From Echinarachnius parma (Eukaryota > Echinodermata > Echinoidea > Clypeasteroida > Echinarachniidae): DNA of 64,000 nt. The notes under the pieces were generated by a model. That model worked only from the letters and a program-made list of their open reading frames with translations, was not told where the DNA came from and made no database searches. Every line of letters begins with the position of its first letter. The stretch's first letter is position 1. The position numbers were made by a program, and so were the translations under genes. The stretch is from NCBI GenBank assembly GCA_037951105.1, contig JBAMJV010003282.1, positions 1-64,000 on the forward strand. Direction: 5' to 3'. This document shows, piece after piece, positions 1 to 11,470 of this stretch.

Positions 1-485
1 AATACGTTGGTACAATAACAATACAAATGAATCTTGTTTATGTTTTTTGTTGGTTTACAATGGCAATTTACCATGTATATCTGTGCTTTTGTTGTACTTG
101 CCACCAAAGGGCTTGCCTGATTTGGCAGCAGGTTAATTATGTTGAGCAGTTGAGCCCTGTTTGAGTAGGACAGGTACTGGGATTATGGTTCGTCTTCAGT
201 TCACCCCGCAACAGAGATCATTTTGGGTCACCAAGTATGCAAGAGTGTAAAATAAGTTTTGCAAGGGTTATGCCGCCGTTATCCCAATGTTCGGTGTCCC
301 ACCAATAAAAGTTATGAATTCTTTCACAATTTGTTTTATTCCTCACCCAGCCACTTGGCGCAAGTGTGATTTTGCAGTCCTTCTAAAGATTGTCTGATGT
401 TCAGTCATACCTGCAGAGATTCAAATGAAATGGTACCGAAATATGCTGGGAGGATAACTCTACAAGACATATCATAAAACGGTTC
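1..485. other. Unannotated left edge
   Basis: I see no convincing exon, RNA gene or mobile-element end here. It is mixed-composition DNA that leads into the minisatellite at 486. Confidence 0.4.
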
Positions 486-1252
486 TAGGACAACCACCCC
501 CCGGACGATTACCCCCGGACAACTACCCCCCTAGGACAATTACCCCCCGGACAACTACCACCCGGACAATTACCCACCTAGGACAATTACCCCCCAAAGA
601 CAATTACCCCCAAGACAACTACCCCACAAGACAATTACCCCCAGACAATTACCCCAAGACAATTACCCCCCAAGACAACTACCCCCCAAGACAACTACCC
701 CCCGGACAATTATCCCCGGACAACTACCCCCCGGACAATTATCCCCGGACAACTACCCCCGGACAACTACCCCCGGACAATTACCCCCGGACAACTGCCC
801 CCCAGAATATTACCCCCCCCCCCCCCAAGACAACCTACCCCCGGATGATTACCCCCCGGACGATTACCCCCCAGACAATACCACCCGGACAACTACCCCC
901 CGGACAACTACCCCAGGAATATTACCCCCCGGACAACTACCCCCCGGAATATTACCCCCCAAGACAACTACCCCCCGGACAACTACCCCCGGACAACTAC
1001 CCCCCGGATATTACCCCCCGGACAACTACCCCCGGAATATTACCCCCCAAGACAACTACCCCCGGATAATTACCCCCCGGACGATTACCCCCCAGACAAT
1101 CACCCCCGGTCGATAACCCCCCGGACAACTACCCCCCTGGAATATCCCCCCCCCCCCAAGACAATTACCTCCCCCCCTCCCCCCAAAAGACAATTACCCC
1201 CCAAGACAACCACCCCAAGACAACCACCCCCAAGACAACCACCCCAAGACAA
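486..1252 (+). repeat. Minisatellite A, left block (CCCCGGACAACTAC-type units)
   Basis: Degenerate 13-17 bp units built on ACAATTACCCCC / CGGACAACTACCCCC run for about 770 bp, with variants carrying CAAGA instead of CCGGA and scattered poly-C expansions. Long reading frames rich in Pro, Gly and Thr exist only because the unit is repetitive. The same minisatellite occurs as its reverse complement at 3358-3982. Confidence 0.9.
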
Positions 1253-1337
1253 AATATGTGATCGCTCAGGATTTTTCAAGGCGGTGGGTTCGGGCTTTGG
1301 GGGGTGCGTATATTAAAAAAACGGGACCAAGACAACT

Positions 1338-1339
<2 letters not shown>

Positions 1340-1412
<73 letters not shown>
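1340..1412 (+). repeat. (TG)n microsatellite
   Basis: An uninterrupted GT dinucleotide run of about 73 bp. It is followed directly by G-rich DNA ending in a 17-G run (1438-1454). Confidence 0.97.
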
Positions 1413-1414
<2 letters not shown>

Positions 1415-1574
1415 GAGTGGGGTGTGGGGTGGTGGGTGGGGGGGGGGGGGGGGGTCTGTCGCTGATTTAGACCACTGTTTTAGTTTTTGTAAGCAGGAAG
1501 TTGGGGTCGTCAAATGTCAAATGGGCCGATCGCTGCCCGAGAGCGAGAACGATAAAAAGTGTACCTTTCTGAAT

Positions 1575-1599
1575 GGGGGGGGGGGGGGGGGGGGGGGGG
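1575..1599 (+). repeat. Poly(G) run, 25 nt
   Basis: Twenty-five consecutive G, one of the longest of more than twenty poly(C)/poly(G) runs in the window. Confidence 0.95.
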
Positions 1600-2337
1600 T
1601 AGGGGTGTACGCACCCAACGCACCCCCATGCTACGGGACTGCCAATACACGAATATACTGCAGACATACAGCGATATCGCAATCCGAAATGTAGGTAATA
1701 ACATTATGCGGCATCCGGTGCATTTGTGACCTAGGCGTATCACATGTTTTATATGTTTTTTCGGTCAATTTCGTAAGCTTTTCATTCGTTTCAATAAGCG
1801 TGTCATTCAATTTCACGAAATTGAGCTGAAGGCTTGTAATTTTGGTTCAAAATTGCATTATGTTCATACGATTTAGCTCTTCGATCAAGTGATTTACCAC
1901 TTTTAGCATTCAATTAAAAAAAACACGCTATTTGCATTTATTGTGTTTGCAAAATCAAATTGATATTATCATGTTCGATTCCCAGTTTCCCACGACCTAG
2001 TTAACGATAACCGCAACCGCATACCGCGCGTTCGCGCGATTACCAGGAATGAGTTATATTTATCCGCCATGTGGCATAATGTATGTTTTTATTCAATAAA
2101 GCTCAGTTGCAAGTTATACTCAGAATGAAGTATAGACGTAAGTTTTATTTCTCTCCTGATCGACATTATACAAGTACATAAAATTGCGCCAACGGATTTC
2201 CCGGAGGGTTGTTTTACGTAATCACGAATTTACTCGAAATCGAAATACGTTTTAAATCGAATGCAAACAAAATGTTTCCGAATAATCAAATAATGAATTA
2301 TAATGCTAAAAACGATTTTGAACTGCTATGGGTGCGC
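1600..2337. other. Intergenic DNA with weak LTR-like and dispersed-repeat traces
   Basis: 1755-1835 resembles the end of the TATAGGTTTTCCCGG foldback family (6495-7807, 61634-62054), with CGGTCAATTTCG and CATTCAATTTC words. Around 2090-2180 there is an AATAAAG signal in a context reminiscent of an LTR 3' end, but I found no paired LTR, primer-binding site or target duplication, so that reading is weak. Confidence 0.25.
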
Positions 2338-2600
2338 TTCGTTATTCCGAAGGTTCGTTATTCCGAAGGTTCTTTATTCCGAAGGTTCGTTATTCCGAAG
2401 GTTCTTTATTCCGAAGGTTCGTTATTCCGAAGGTTCTTTATTCCGAAGGTTCGTTATTCCGAACACGCAAATTTCGTATACCCGAGGGTTCGTTAATCCT
2501 AAAATGAAATAGGGTTCGTTAATCCGAACATTTGTTGCATTATTCCGAAGGTTCGCTATTCCTAAAATTAAATCGGGTTCGTTAATCCGAAAATAATTTG
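2338..2600 (+). repeat. Minisatellite B, left block (16-bp CGTTATTCCGAAGGTT units)
   Basis: About eight 16-bp tandem units of CGTTATTCCGAAGGTT, with CTTTATTCC variants, then more diverged units (GGGTTCGTTAATCCGAAAAT) up to about 2600. The block recurs inverted at 2752-3066 and as a decayed copy at 57918-58035. Confidence 0.92.
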
Positions 2601-2751
2601 GGTGGTGTTATAATGCTATAATTTCATATAAAGAGATAAAATAAACTTAAATGTTTGATTGGTCTGGCCAAGGGAGGGAAAGGGGTGAGGGGTATGCTTA
2701 ATGCAGGCTGTAAATTAAATAAACAAAACACAAATTATAGTATTATAACAA

Positions 2752-3066
2752 ACCCGATTTATTTTCGGATTAACGAACCCTATTTTATTTTCGGACTAAT
2801 GAACCTTCGGAATAACGAACCTTCGGAATAACGAACCTTCGGAATAACGAACCTTCGGAATAACGAACCCGATTTCTTTTTTTTTAAAGATAAACGAACC
2901 TTTGGAATAACGAACCCCATTTCGTTTTAGGAATAGCGAACCTTCGGAATAACGAACCCTCGGAATAACGAACCTTCGGAATAACGAACCTTCGGAATAA
3001 CGAACCTTCGGAATAACGAACCTTCGGAATAACTGAACCTTCGGAATAACGAACCTTCGGAATAAC
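2752..3066 (-). repeat. Minisatellite B, right block (inverted)
   Basis: AACCTTCGGAATAACG units are the exact reverse complement of the left block, including the diverged outer units (TTCGGATTAACGAACC). About 150 bp separate the two blocks, so together they form a hairpin-capable structure. Confidence 0.92.
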
Positions 3067-3139
3067 GGACTATAACCAACAAAATTGGCAAAATTGAATG
3101 CACCCGGGTGACGGGGAGGAGGGGGGGGGGGACATGCCT

Positions 3140-3162
3140 CCCCCCCCCCCCCCCCCCCCCCC
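3140..3162 (+). repeat. Poly(C) run beside poly(G)
   Basis: A poly(G) stretch at 3120-3131 is followed within 10 bp by a C run of about 23 nt. The pair forms a G/C inverted repeat with quadruplex or hairpin potential. Confidence 0.9.
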
Positions 3163-3357
3163 ATACATTTGAAACTGGAGGTGATTGTCACTCCCGCTTT
3201 TTAATATGCATACATTATGTATGTTTGATTCCATTTTTTAACTTACGTATCATATAATATTACTGTCTAGGATATGCACCAAATCGCTCCACTACCAGTT
3301 GTGCCCCCCCCCCCCCCCATCCGTTGACCCTCGTTACGCCACTGGTCTTAGGGGAAG

Positions 3358-3982
3358 ATGTCTTGGGTTAATTGTCTTTGGGCTAATTGTCTTGAGGATA
3401 ATTGTCTTGGAGTTTAATTGTCCAGGGGGTAATTGTCCAGGGGGTAATCGTCCTGGGGGTAATTGTCCGGGAGGTAATTGTATTGGGGGGGGGGGGGGGG
3501 TAATAATCCGGGGGGTAGTTGTCCGGGGGTAATTGTCTGGGGGGTAATCGCCCGGGGGGTAATCATCCGGGGGGTAGTTGTTTTGGGGGTAATTGTCCGG
3601 GGGTAGTTGTCCGGGGGGTAGTTGTCCGGAGGGTAGTTGCCCGGGGGGTAGTTGTCCGGGGGGTAGTTGTCCGGGGGGTAGTTGTCCGGGGGGTAGTTGT
3701 CCGGGGGGTAATTGTCCGGGGGGTAGTTGTCCGGGGGGTAGTTGTCCGGGGGGTAATTGTCCGGGGGGTAGTTGTCTTGGGGGGTAGTTGTCTTGGGGGT
3801 AGTTGTCTTGGGGGGGTAATTGTCTTGGGGGTAGTTGTCTTGGGGGGTAATTGTCTTGGGGGGTAATTTTCCTAGCGGGGTAATTGTCCGGGTGGTAGTT
3901 GTCCGGGGGGTAATTGTCCTAGGGGGGGTAGTTGTCCGGGGGGTAATCGTCCGGGGGTGGTTGTCCAGGGGGTAGTAGTCCG
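3358..3982 (-). repeat. Minisatellite A, right block (inverted)
   Basis: GGGGGGTAGTTGTCC units are the reverse complement of the block at 486-1252. The core at 3590-3775 is highly homogeneous (about 15-16 bp per unit); the edges hold the TTGG variants seen as CCAAGA in the left block. With minisatellite B nested between, the region reads A-B-B'-A'. Confidence 0.92.
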
Positions 3983-4114
3983 GACACGCATAAAACCCAT
4001 GATTAAATGTTCATACTTCAAACGAGACAACTTTGAAAATATGGGACATTTTTTCTGACTCACTCTGTACAACACATTTCCACCCCAACCCCTTCTAGTC
4101 CAGTAGTCATCTCT

Positions 4115-5600
4115 AGGGCCTAGAAATGTTCATAAGTCTAATATTTTTCTTACTATTCATGTTCTAAATGGTTTATAGAGAAAATTCAGCTTTGTTGCCA
4201 CCTCGGCAACATTGAGCAATTTTTGTTATAAGCATTATACAGATAATGAGCTTATTTGCATATTTCTGAAATAAGGTCAGAGGTCATTTGCTATCTAGGA
4301 ATAGTGCAAACATATTGAAAACTATTATTTAAAGATGTTTTGGGGTAAGGAATTAATTTCCGGTGTCCAATTGCATTTGCCATATGGGCAACACCCTGAA
4401 ATCCAAGATGGCTGCCCCTAATTTGCATATTTATGAATATTATTGGTTTTTGGTAGTTTAATCCATTCATGAGCAAAGAGTACAGGATCTTATGTTCCAA
4501 TCATGTTCTACATATGTATTAAAGATATTTCAGCTTTGTTGCCACCTTGGCAACAATCAGCAATGCATATAATTAGCATAATTAGGTTTTTCACCTAATT
4601 TGCATATTCCCAGAAATCAATATATTGTGAACCCGAAAACTAAAAATTACGAGTAATACCTATTTTCCAAGGTTTTGGGGGGCAACAAATCCATTTCTGA
4701 TACTTAATTCAACATAATACCATGGCAACCCATATAAATCCAAGATGGCCGCCTTTGGCTTTTGTAAGGAGAGAATGTTATTAGTCTGTTTGATCGCATT
4801 CATTTTATAAATGTATTATTTTTTACTGTTAAGACCAAACTGAATTGTGAGTCCAGTATTCTAGTTGCTTATTCCAATGATTGAACTAAAAACAAAAGAT
4901 CATCCCGAGCTTTTATAACCAAAAGAAGGAATACATGTATCCTAGCTCGACTAATTTTGGGATCGGCCATCTTGGATTTATATGGGTTGCCATGGAGATA
5001 AGTCAAATTAAGTATCATAAATGGATTTGTTGCCCCCCAAAACCTTGGAAAAGTGGTATTACTCGTAATTTTTAGTTTTCGGGGTCACAATATATACGAT
5101 TTTACTTGATTTATGGGAATATGCAAATTAGGTGAAAAACCTAATTATGCTAATTATATGCATTGCTGATTGTTGCCAAGGTGGCAACAAAGCTGAAACA
5201 TCTTTAATACATATGTAGAACATGATCGAAACATAATATCCTGTACTTTTTGTTTATTAATGGCCCCAGCCACCAAAAACCAATCATATTCATAAATATG
5301 CAAATTAGGGGCAGCAATATTGGATTTCAGGGTGTTGCCCATATGGCACACGCAAATAAGCATTGGAAATTAATTCCTTACCCCAAAACACCTTTAAATG
5401 ATAGTTGTCAATATGTTTGCACTATTCCTAGATAGCAAATGACCTCTGACCTTATTTCAGAAATATGCAAATTAGCTCATTATCCTAATAATGCTTATAA
5501 AAAAAATGTTGCCGAGGTGTCAACAAAGCTGAATTTTCTCTATAAACCATTTAGAACATGAATAGCAAAAAAAACATTGGACTTATAAATGTCTCCAGGT
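4115..5600. mobile_element. Large foldback element, about 0.63-kb arms
   Basis: Left arm about 4115-4755 and right arm about 4963-5600 are reverse complements, about 85-90% identical by eye; for example CAGCTTTGTTGCCACC at 4186 pairs with the matching segment near 5525. The unique centre is about 210 bp. No coding capacity is evident, and small ORFs such as 4291-4500(-) and 5250-5435(+) are arm translations. It is a long inverted-repeat (foldback or MITE-like) element; the superfamily is not recognised. Confidence 0.8.
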
Positions 5601-5999
5601 CTAATTCACGACATATAGAACCGTCTACTGGACTATTCAACCAACCCAAGTCCCTCATCCTATATGTATGGGATTGCGTGTGCGTGTGTGTGTGTGTGTA
5701 TGCGTACATAATACATGTGTGTGCATATTATGCCAAACATGAAGAAACTTGCAAAACAAAGTACTATGCATGTTTATGGAGCAGTCAGACGGGACTTGCG
5801 ACGACCTGCAACAGCTTGCGATTGGTCACGTGCGCGTATGAAAGGCGGAAAGTGTCAAAGTCTGTAATACATTACCGCGTTGTACAACTCACTGCAGCCA
5901 TACAATATAAACACTCACAAAATGTTTCGCATTTCAAGGATGAGCGTTAATACCTCTCTGCTCTTATATTGATATGGTGTATATGATGCACAAATTATG

Positions 6000-6110
6000 G
6001 AATAATGAAAACTACTACTACTACTTCTACTACTAATAATAATAATAATTATAATAGTAATAATGATAATAATAACAATAATATTTAATAATAATTAATA
6101 TTATTAGTAG
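6000..6110 (+). repeat. (TAA/TAC)n AT-rich simple repeat
   Basis: Imperfect trinucleotide repeat of ACT and AAT units. A homologous inverted tract lies in the sister element at 12325-12425, so it belongs to the transposon family. Confidence 0.8.
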
Positions 6111-6494
6111 TTCGTATTTACATCGCGCCTAATAGCCTGTAAGCGTCAGACCCGCGCATTTAACAATTACCTTGTACACATCCTCTACTCCCCGGGGAGT
6201 GGAGCCATAACAAAGAAACAATGTTGCAAAATATAAACATAGGACGGGGGTCGGGGTGCAAGCTTTTGGCTTTTAGCTCATACAAAGACCCAAAATGGGC
6301 CAAATATAAATTACCGCGGTAAACAAGTTAGAAAAACAACACAAATAACAACTGTTGGACATAAAGGAGAATAAAGGAGAGTCTACCAAACCATGCATCG
6401 TTGCCATGGATACGATTTCAATAGGTCAATAGGGTGAGATGAAGCCACCGCAATAACCGCAATTAGACGAGATTGTAGAAGAATGGGTTCATAA

Positions 6495-7807
6495 TATAGG
6501 TTTTCCCGGTCAATTTCGCTATTTTCTCAGGCAATTTCATATCAGCAGCATTCAATTTCACCAAATCCGCGTTTGGATCGACATATCGTCATTCAAATTC
6601 GTTTTTAGTCATTCATATTAATTAACGGAGCAACCAATTTCACACTAGCGTCATGCCAATGTAAGCGATGGGTGCTCATTTTCGTTAATGGTCATTCAAT
6701 TTCATCTCTAGCAGTCTCGGGTCTCATTTCGGTCATTCAAATTCGCGCATGGGCAAACAAGTTCATCACATTGGCATTCGAATTAAAAAAAGTGCAGTGG
6801 ACATGTAATGTAACAGCGTTTACATGTATGATATAGAAAACAAGATGAAAATAAAGATACAAAATGGAGAACAGAAATTATGATACAATAACGATCACAT
6901 GACAAATAAGAAAATGTGACGAAATAACATTATGAACTCGCATGATGATAAAGTTAAGACAAAAAGATGAACGAATGAATGTATAAATCAGAAAATACAG
7001 ATTACATAATTGAACATAAAAACAGATCTAGAAAATGTGACTGAGGAATATCGAAAAGTGAAGATTAAATGTTGAAAAGTATATCTAAAAAATAGAAAAT
7101 ATAGCCTGATGAAATGGTTGAGACTATGTAAGAAAAAAGGTGAATGTGTGTGCGTGTGTTTATGTATATATTAGCGTAACCAGTTGCGTACGCAGGATTT
7201 GTTCAAGGGGTGGGGGGGGGGGTTATTTCTTCAGAAAAAAAATGTTCTGTCAGCGGGGGCGGGGGGGGGGTAGTCGTAGGAAATTTTCAAAGCCGAGGCC
7301 GGACATTTTCGACATTTTTGAGGCCGAGACCAGCAATAATGACGGTCGAGACCGGGGGGTTGAACCAACGAACCCCCACCCCCCCCCCCCCCCTCCTCCC
7401 TGGGTACGCCTATATATTCGTAACTATGTGGTTGTATACATAAATGTATATACAGTATGTTTATTTGTGAATACGTATGGATGTTGTTTGTGTAACTTAA
7501 ATTGAATGAGCATGTCTGGAAATTGGTCACCCATAAACGAAATTGAATGCACAAACAAGCGATTGCCCAGCTTACCGTATTAAATTTAATGCCCATTTGT
7601 TGAAAATAGCGCCCAATGATGAAATCGAATGCCCATTTGCGAATTTGAAGGTCGCGATTTGACATTTGGGTGCCCATATACGAATGTGGATGCTCGGAAT
7701 ATGAATTTGAATGACCAAAGCGACTCATCCACGGCAACTGCACGAAATTGAATGCTCATAAACGAATTTGGGCGCGTAAAGTAGGAAATTGGCCGGGAAA
7801 ACCTATA
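6495..7807. mobile_element. Foldback element, TATAGGTTTTCCCGG ends
   Basis: The left end TATAGGTTTTCCCGGTCAAT matches the reverse complement of the right end (ATTGGCCGGGAAAACCTATA at 7788-7807). Subterminal DNA on both sides has recurring CATTCAATTTC / GAAATTGAATG words. The interior (about 6790-7500) is AT-rich with poly(G)/poly(C) runs near 7208, 7261 and 7380. A second member is at 61634-62054. It is inserted inside Harbinger-like element 1. Confidence 0.65.
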
Positions 7808-7810
7808 TGA

Positions 7811-8830
7811 TACTAGTAGTACTTCTGTGGAATGCCCATGCATAACTGAACACCAAATTATGCCGACGAGCTTTCATTTTGATTAGGAAAATAAATGTAC
7901 TTTTTATATGGTTATCTGATATAAAGGCAAGTGTGATGAATTAAAATATCGACACCAATCTTATAATACGGGGACATGATATTGAGTAATTAACAGTTAG
8001 TTGAAGCATAAAGCCATTATTCTTCTTGAAAAATATATATATACAATCTTCAATTTTACTCTGTTAGCAGATGTTTACTATTATAGTATCATTCCAAATA
8101 GTCCAAATAATACAAGCATTAATGTATCCAATGTTTAATAATTAAGATAAAAAAATAATGAGGAAAATATGATGTTTTATTTAAAACAGTACGCATAAAT
8201 CATTGTAAATATGTACATGAGTGACTGTATAGTTCTTTTGGAAAAAAAACACGACACATTATTTGAGATTGTTGACACGCTTTCTAATTCTAGAAGTGAT
8301 CAGGGCTTGGACATTCCACAGAAGTACTATTAGATTATGAACCAATTCTTCTGTGATCTCTGAATGATCAAAGAAGTCATTTGAAATGCACATATAATAC
8401 ACAGCCAAGCCTCTAGCAGACTGCATTTGTCTAAATAGGGAGCTGCACTTCAACAAGTTATTGAACGAGGTTGTGTACACTGGAAATACGCCATTAGTAT
8501 TACACACAGACACACACGCTCACACACAGTACACATAACTTCACACACCACATCACATGCACACGCTTGCACTGATTGTGTGCACAGTGCTCACAATGAT
8601 TAGTACAGCCATCTATGGTTGCATACCTATCCGTTCAAGAACATTCACTTGCAAATACTGCGACTATTTTATAAATGTTAATTTTCTTTTGCAAATTATG
8701 CAACCGACAATTGGGTTCAGATAAATGCATATATTTTTAGACAAATTTTGAAACATACAGCAAGTGGTAGCCCTTGGGGGACCACGGAAAGAGAGAATTT
8801 GAGGTGTCAGCCCACAGTCTAAATCACCGC
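7811..8830 (+). repeat. Direct repeat copy A
   Basis: From TACTAGTAGTACTTCTGTGG onward this matches the copy starting at 9421 at about 90% by eye. The match continues, after a 1.3-kb nested insertion in the second copy, at 11390-11770 and on to the shared terminal sequence (9213 versus 12058). Confidence 0.85.
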
Positions 8831-9241
8831 ATGCTCTTTCTCTCTCTTCTATTGTTTTGATCGCAACGGATTTTGAACCGACTTTTTGATGTTCAAAAAC
8901 CTTGCGACGGGGAACCTGCCGTCGCAAGAGAACACACGGCGCATGCGTTCCTCGTGACCAGTCGTGCTATTGTTCGGTCGACAACCCAAAACCAGGCTTA
9001 TGATGCTTATGAAGCACGGTAAATAACATGTTAGGTTTACTTAAGCCTAAATGTAATACATACAACCTATTTATGGCTATAATTGGGAATAATACCGAAT
9101 TTATTGCGATATTTGCATTCTGATGTAACGTCTAGTTATTTCGAACATGATCGGCCCTTCATAAGTTCTATTGTCTTGTTGCAGGTCGTCGCAAGCATCG
9201 TGTGACTGCTCCATTAACACCCTGACCCCTTGCATCCGACA

Positions 9242-9242
9242 G

Positions 9243-9297
<55 letters not shown>
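9242..9297 (+). repeat. (CA)n microsatellite
   Basis: An uninterrupted CA run of about 56 bp between two repeat copies. Confidence 0.97.
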
Positions 9298-9299
<2 letters not shown>

Positions 9300-9304
9300 A
9301 TTTG

Positions 9305-10042
9305 GACAAAATGTAGTCTGCTAGAGGCTTGGCTGTGTTTTATATGTGCAATTATGTTAACATTAAAATATGACTTATTTGATCATTCCGAGATCGCGGA
9401 AGAAAGGGTTCATAAACTTATACTAGTAGTACTTCTGTGGAATGCCCATGCATAACTAAACACCAAATTATGCCGACGAGCTTACATTTAGATTAGGAAA
9501 ATAAATTCACTGTTTATAATCATATCTGATATAAAGACAAGTGTAATGAATGAAAATATCAACACCAATCGTATCATACAGGGACATATGTTGAGTAATC
9601 AACAGTTAGTTGAAGTATAAAGCCATTATTACTCTTGAAATATAAATATATATACAATCTTAAATTTTACTCTGTTAGTGTTTACTATTATAATATCATT
9701 CCAAATGGTCCAAATAATACAAGCATTCATGTATCAAATATTTAATCGTTAAGATAAACAATTAAAGAGGACAAATATGATGTTTTATTTGATACAGTAA
9801 GCATAAATCATTGTAAATATGTACATGAGTGACTGTATAGTTCTTTTGAGGAAAAAAAAGACATATTATTATTTTTTTTACACGCATTCCTATTCTAGAA
9901 GTGATCAGGGCTTGGGCATTCCACATAAGTACTATTAGATTATGAACCAATTCTTCCGTGATCTCTGAATGATCAAGGAAGTCATATTTGTAATGCACAT
10001 ATAATACACAGCCAAGCCTCTAGCAGACTACATTTGTCTAAA
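9305..10042. mobile_element. Foldback unit with about 145-bp arms
   Basis: The arm at 9305-9446 (containing CTGCTAGAGGCTTGGCTGTG) is the inverse of 9893-10042 (CACAGCCAAGCCTCTAGCAG). Copy A keeps only the right arm (8310-8440), its left arm having been displaced by the foldback element at 6495-7807. Confidence 0.75.
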
Positions 10043-10093
10043 TAGAGCACTGCACTTCAACAAGTTATTGAGCGAGGTTGTGTAAACTGGGAA

Positions 10094-10454
10094 TAGACCG
10101 CTTCAGTGGCGGATCTACGGGGGGGGGGGGGGATTAGGGGGTTTAACCCCCCCCCCCCCACCCCCCCCCCCTTGGGCTGCCAAGTGAAAATGTGATGTGC
10201 ATAGAAAAACGCCATCATGTGTCCAGGCCCACACAGTATCCGCATCGTCATTGGGTCAAACCCCCCCCCCCCCCCCCCCTTAGCAAAAGCTAGATCCGCC
10301 CCTGGGAAATGTATGCAAATAATATGCGTAAGACGTCAGACTTCCCGTCGTGAAGCTCAACAATAGTAACTAAGCATCTAAGCAAGCTAGCTTGCCGGAC
10401 ATGGTTACTTTTGTTCATACGCATATTATTTGCATACATTACCGAAGCGGTCTA
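10094..10454. mobile_element. MITE with TAGACCGCTTC ends
   Basis: The terminal inverted repeat TAGACCGCTTC at 10094 pairs with GAAGCGGTCTA ending at 10454. Just inside, ATGTATGCAAATAATATGCG (10314 on) is mirrored by CGCATATTATTTGCATACAT (10419 on). The left half is split by the hAT-like MITE at 10104-10304. AT-rich flanks would suit a TA or ATA target duplication, but this is not certain. Confidence 0.65.
10104..10304. mobile_element. hAT-like MITE with poly(G)/poly(C) core
   Basis: The ends CAGTGGCGGATCTA and TAGATCCGCCCCTG form a 14-bp near-perfect inverted repeat of the CAGKGGCGGAT type seen in hAT elements. The 201-bp core is dominated by runs of G and C. The 8-bp flanks do not match, so the target duplication is lost or decayed. 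Confidence 0.6.
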
Positions 10455-11389
10455 TACTTTTTTTTTTTTAAGTGGTTTTTATTCCTCCAAATTAAAACAT
10501 TTACAATTAAATATACATAAACAAAAAATGTCCAATGTGAACATCTTAAATAGAGAATAGAACAAATTACAATTATAATGAAAGAAAGTATAAATAATTA
10601 CCTTACATACATAAAACAATTACAAATCTTACATCACATAATTATGAACTACAAACAAATAATGATAATTGGAGGTTTTTAAGCTATGATAAAAAGAAGA
10701 AAAAACAAACAAAAAAACAAACACCCTCTACCCCCTACCCCGCCCCCCCCCCCCTCCCCTCCCTCCACCCCCCCCCCCCCCCCCTGCACACTCACTCGCT
10801 CACACCTGGTCGGTAATCTGCTCAGATCCCTTTATAAATATTTTTTTTACAAATACATAATTATCAATACTTTTGAATGTGACAAGCTCACGGGAGAAAT
10901 ATCGTATTTAAAGGTTTTATTCTAAACTGCCTTACAAATTGAATCTTATTATAATTTAACTGTTTCCCATTTTTGTAAGTGTAGCCCTAATTTCCCCATT
11001 TTAATTGCTATTTTCTCTTCTTGATCCTTATAATCTAATAGGAGTTTCTGTATTTTATCAATGGTTGGTAGTTCACCCTCTTTTCTACATACAAATAAAA
11101 TATATTTTACCATAAAAATTATAGTGTTACAAATTTTAATTCTATTTGAATTACCCGACAGTCCAACAAATATATCTCGCCAATTAAAGTCCTTCAATTC
11201 ATCTAACTCATAACGTTGTATCAACGCTTGCCATATCAATTTTACATTTAAACAAAACAAAAACATATGTGAATATATTTCCTTTTCCTGTTTACAGTAC
11301 GAACATAAATTATTTTCGACAAATCCAAATCTATAAAAATGTTCTTTAGTATAAATTGCCCCATGCAGTAACTTAAATTGATACGCTAT
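10455..11389 (-). mobile_element. 5'-truncated LINE 3' end, L1/Tx1-like, zf-RVT domain
   Basis: Read on the minus strand, this ends in a poly-A tail (a T-run at 10457-10468 on the + strand). It encodes the C-terminal part of ORF2 with a zinc-knuckle-like segment, LCSYCKQEKEIYSHMFLFC, followed by VKLIWQAL, stopping at 10949. This is the zf-RVT region found after the reverse transcriptase in L1/Tx1-type LINEs. The RT domain is absent, so this is a dead 5'-truncated insertion within repeat copy B. The (CA)n at 11400-11469 extends the reading frame artificially. Confidence 0.75.
10740..10784 (+). repeat. Poly(C)-rich tract
   Basis: Runs of C interrupted by T and A, inside the 3' untranslated part of the LINE fragment. 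Confidence 0.85.
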
Positions 11390-11399
11390 TGATATTACA

Positions 11400-11403
11400 C
11401 ACA

Positions 11404-11469
<66 letters not shown>
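11400..11469 (+). repeat. (CA)n microsatellite
   Basis: A CA run of about 68 bp at the point where copy B resumes. The orthologous place in copy A (8500-8530) has only a short, impure CA run, so the array expanded after the duplication. Confidence 0.95.

Positions 11470-11470
<1 letters not shown>

Larger units (their letters stand above)
5777..9213. mobile_element. Harbinger-like non-autonomous element 1 (TTA target site)
   Basis: The left end reads TGGAGCAGTCAGACGGGACT preceded by TTA (5774-5776). The right end reads TCGTGTGACTGCTCCA followed by TTA (9214-9216). The terminal sequence, with its ACTTGCGACGACCTGCAACA block, is shared with the element at 12062-12968. A TTA target duplication fits the PIF/Harbinger TWA preference, but no transposase is present. 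The interior holds AT-rich triplet repeats (6000-6110), the foldback element at 6495-7807, and a segment (7811-9213) that is duplicated at 9421-12058. Confidence 0.6.

Noticed and set aside
845..1069. Pro-rich open frame MITPRTITPQTIPPGQLPPG...
   Set aside because: It is a translation of minisatellite A; any frame through a stop-free unit stays open.
486..1252. Regularly spaced repeats resembling a CRISPR array
   Set aside because: Units are contiguous 13-17 bp minisatellite repeats without unique spacers, in a eukaryotic context.
1313..1694. Cys/Val and Thr/His rich frames
   Set aside because: Translations of the (TG)n and poly(G) tracts. The same applies to 9101-9455, 40190-40483 and 56845-57279.
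2090..2180. Possible solo LTR with AATAAA
   Set aside because: No TG...CA boundaries with matching flanks, and no partner LTR or primer-binding site was found.
3299..3866. Gly/Cys/Val-rich frames (GGSCPGG repeats)
   Set aside because: Artefacts of minisatellite A in reverse; no start context, splice signals or domain.
7231..7743. 170-codon minus-strand frame
   Set aside because: It spans poly(G)/poly(C) runs inside a foldback element and has no domain.
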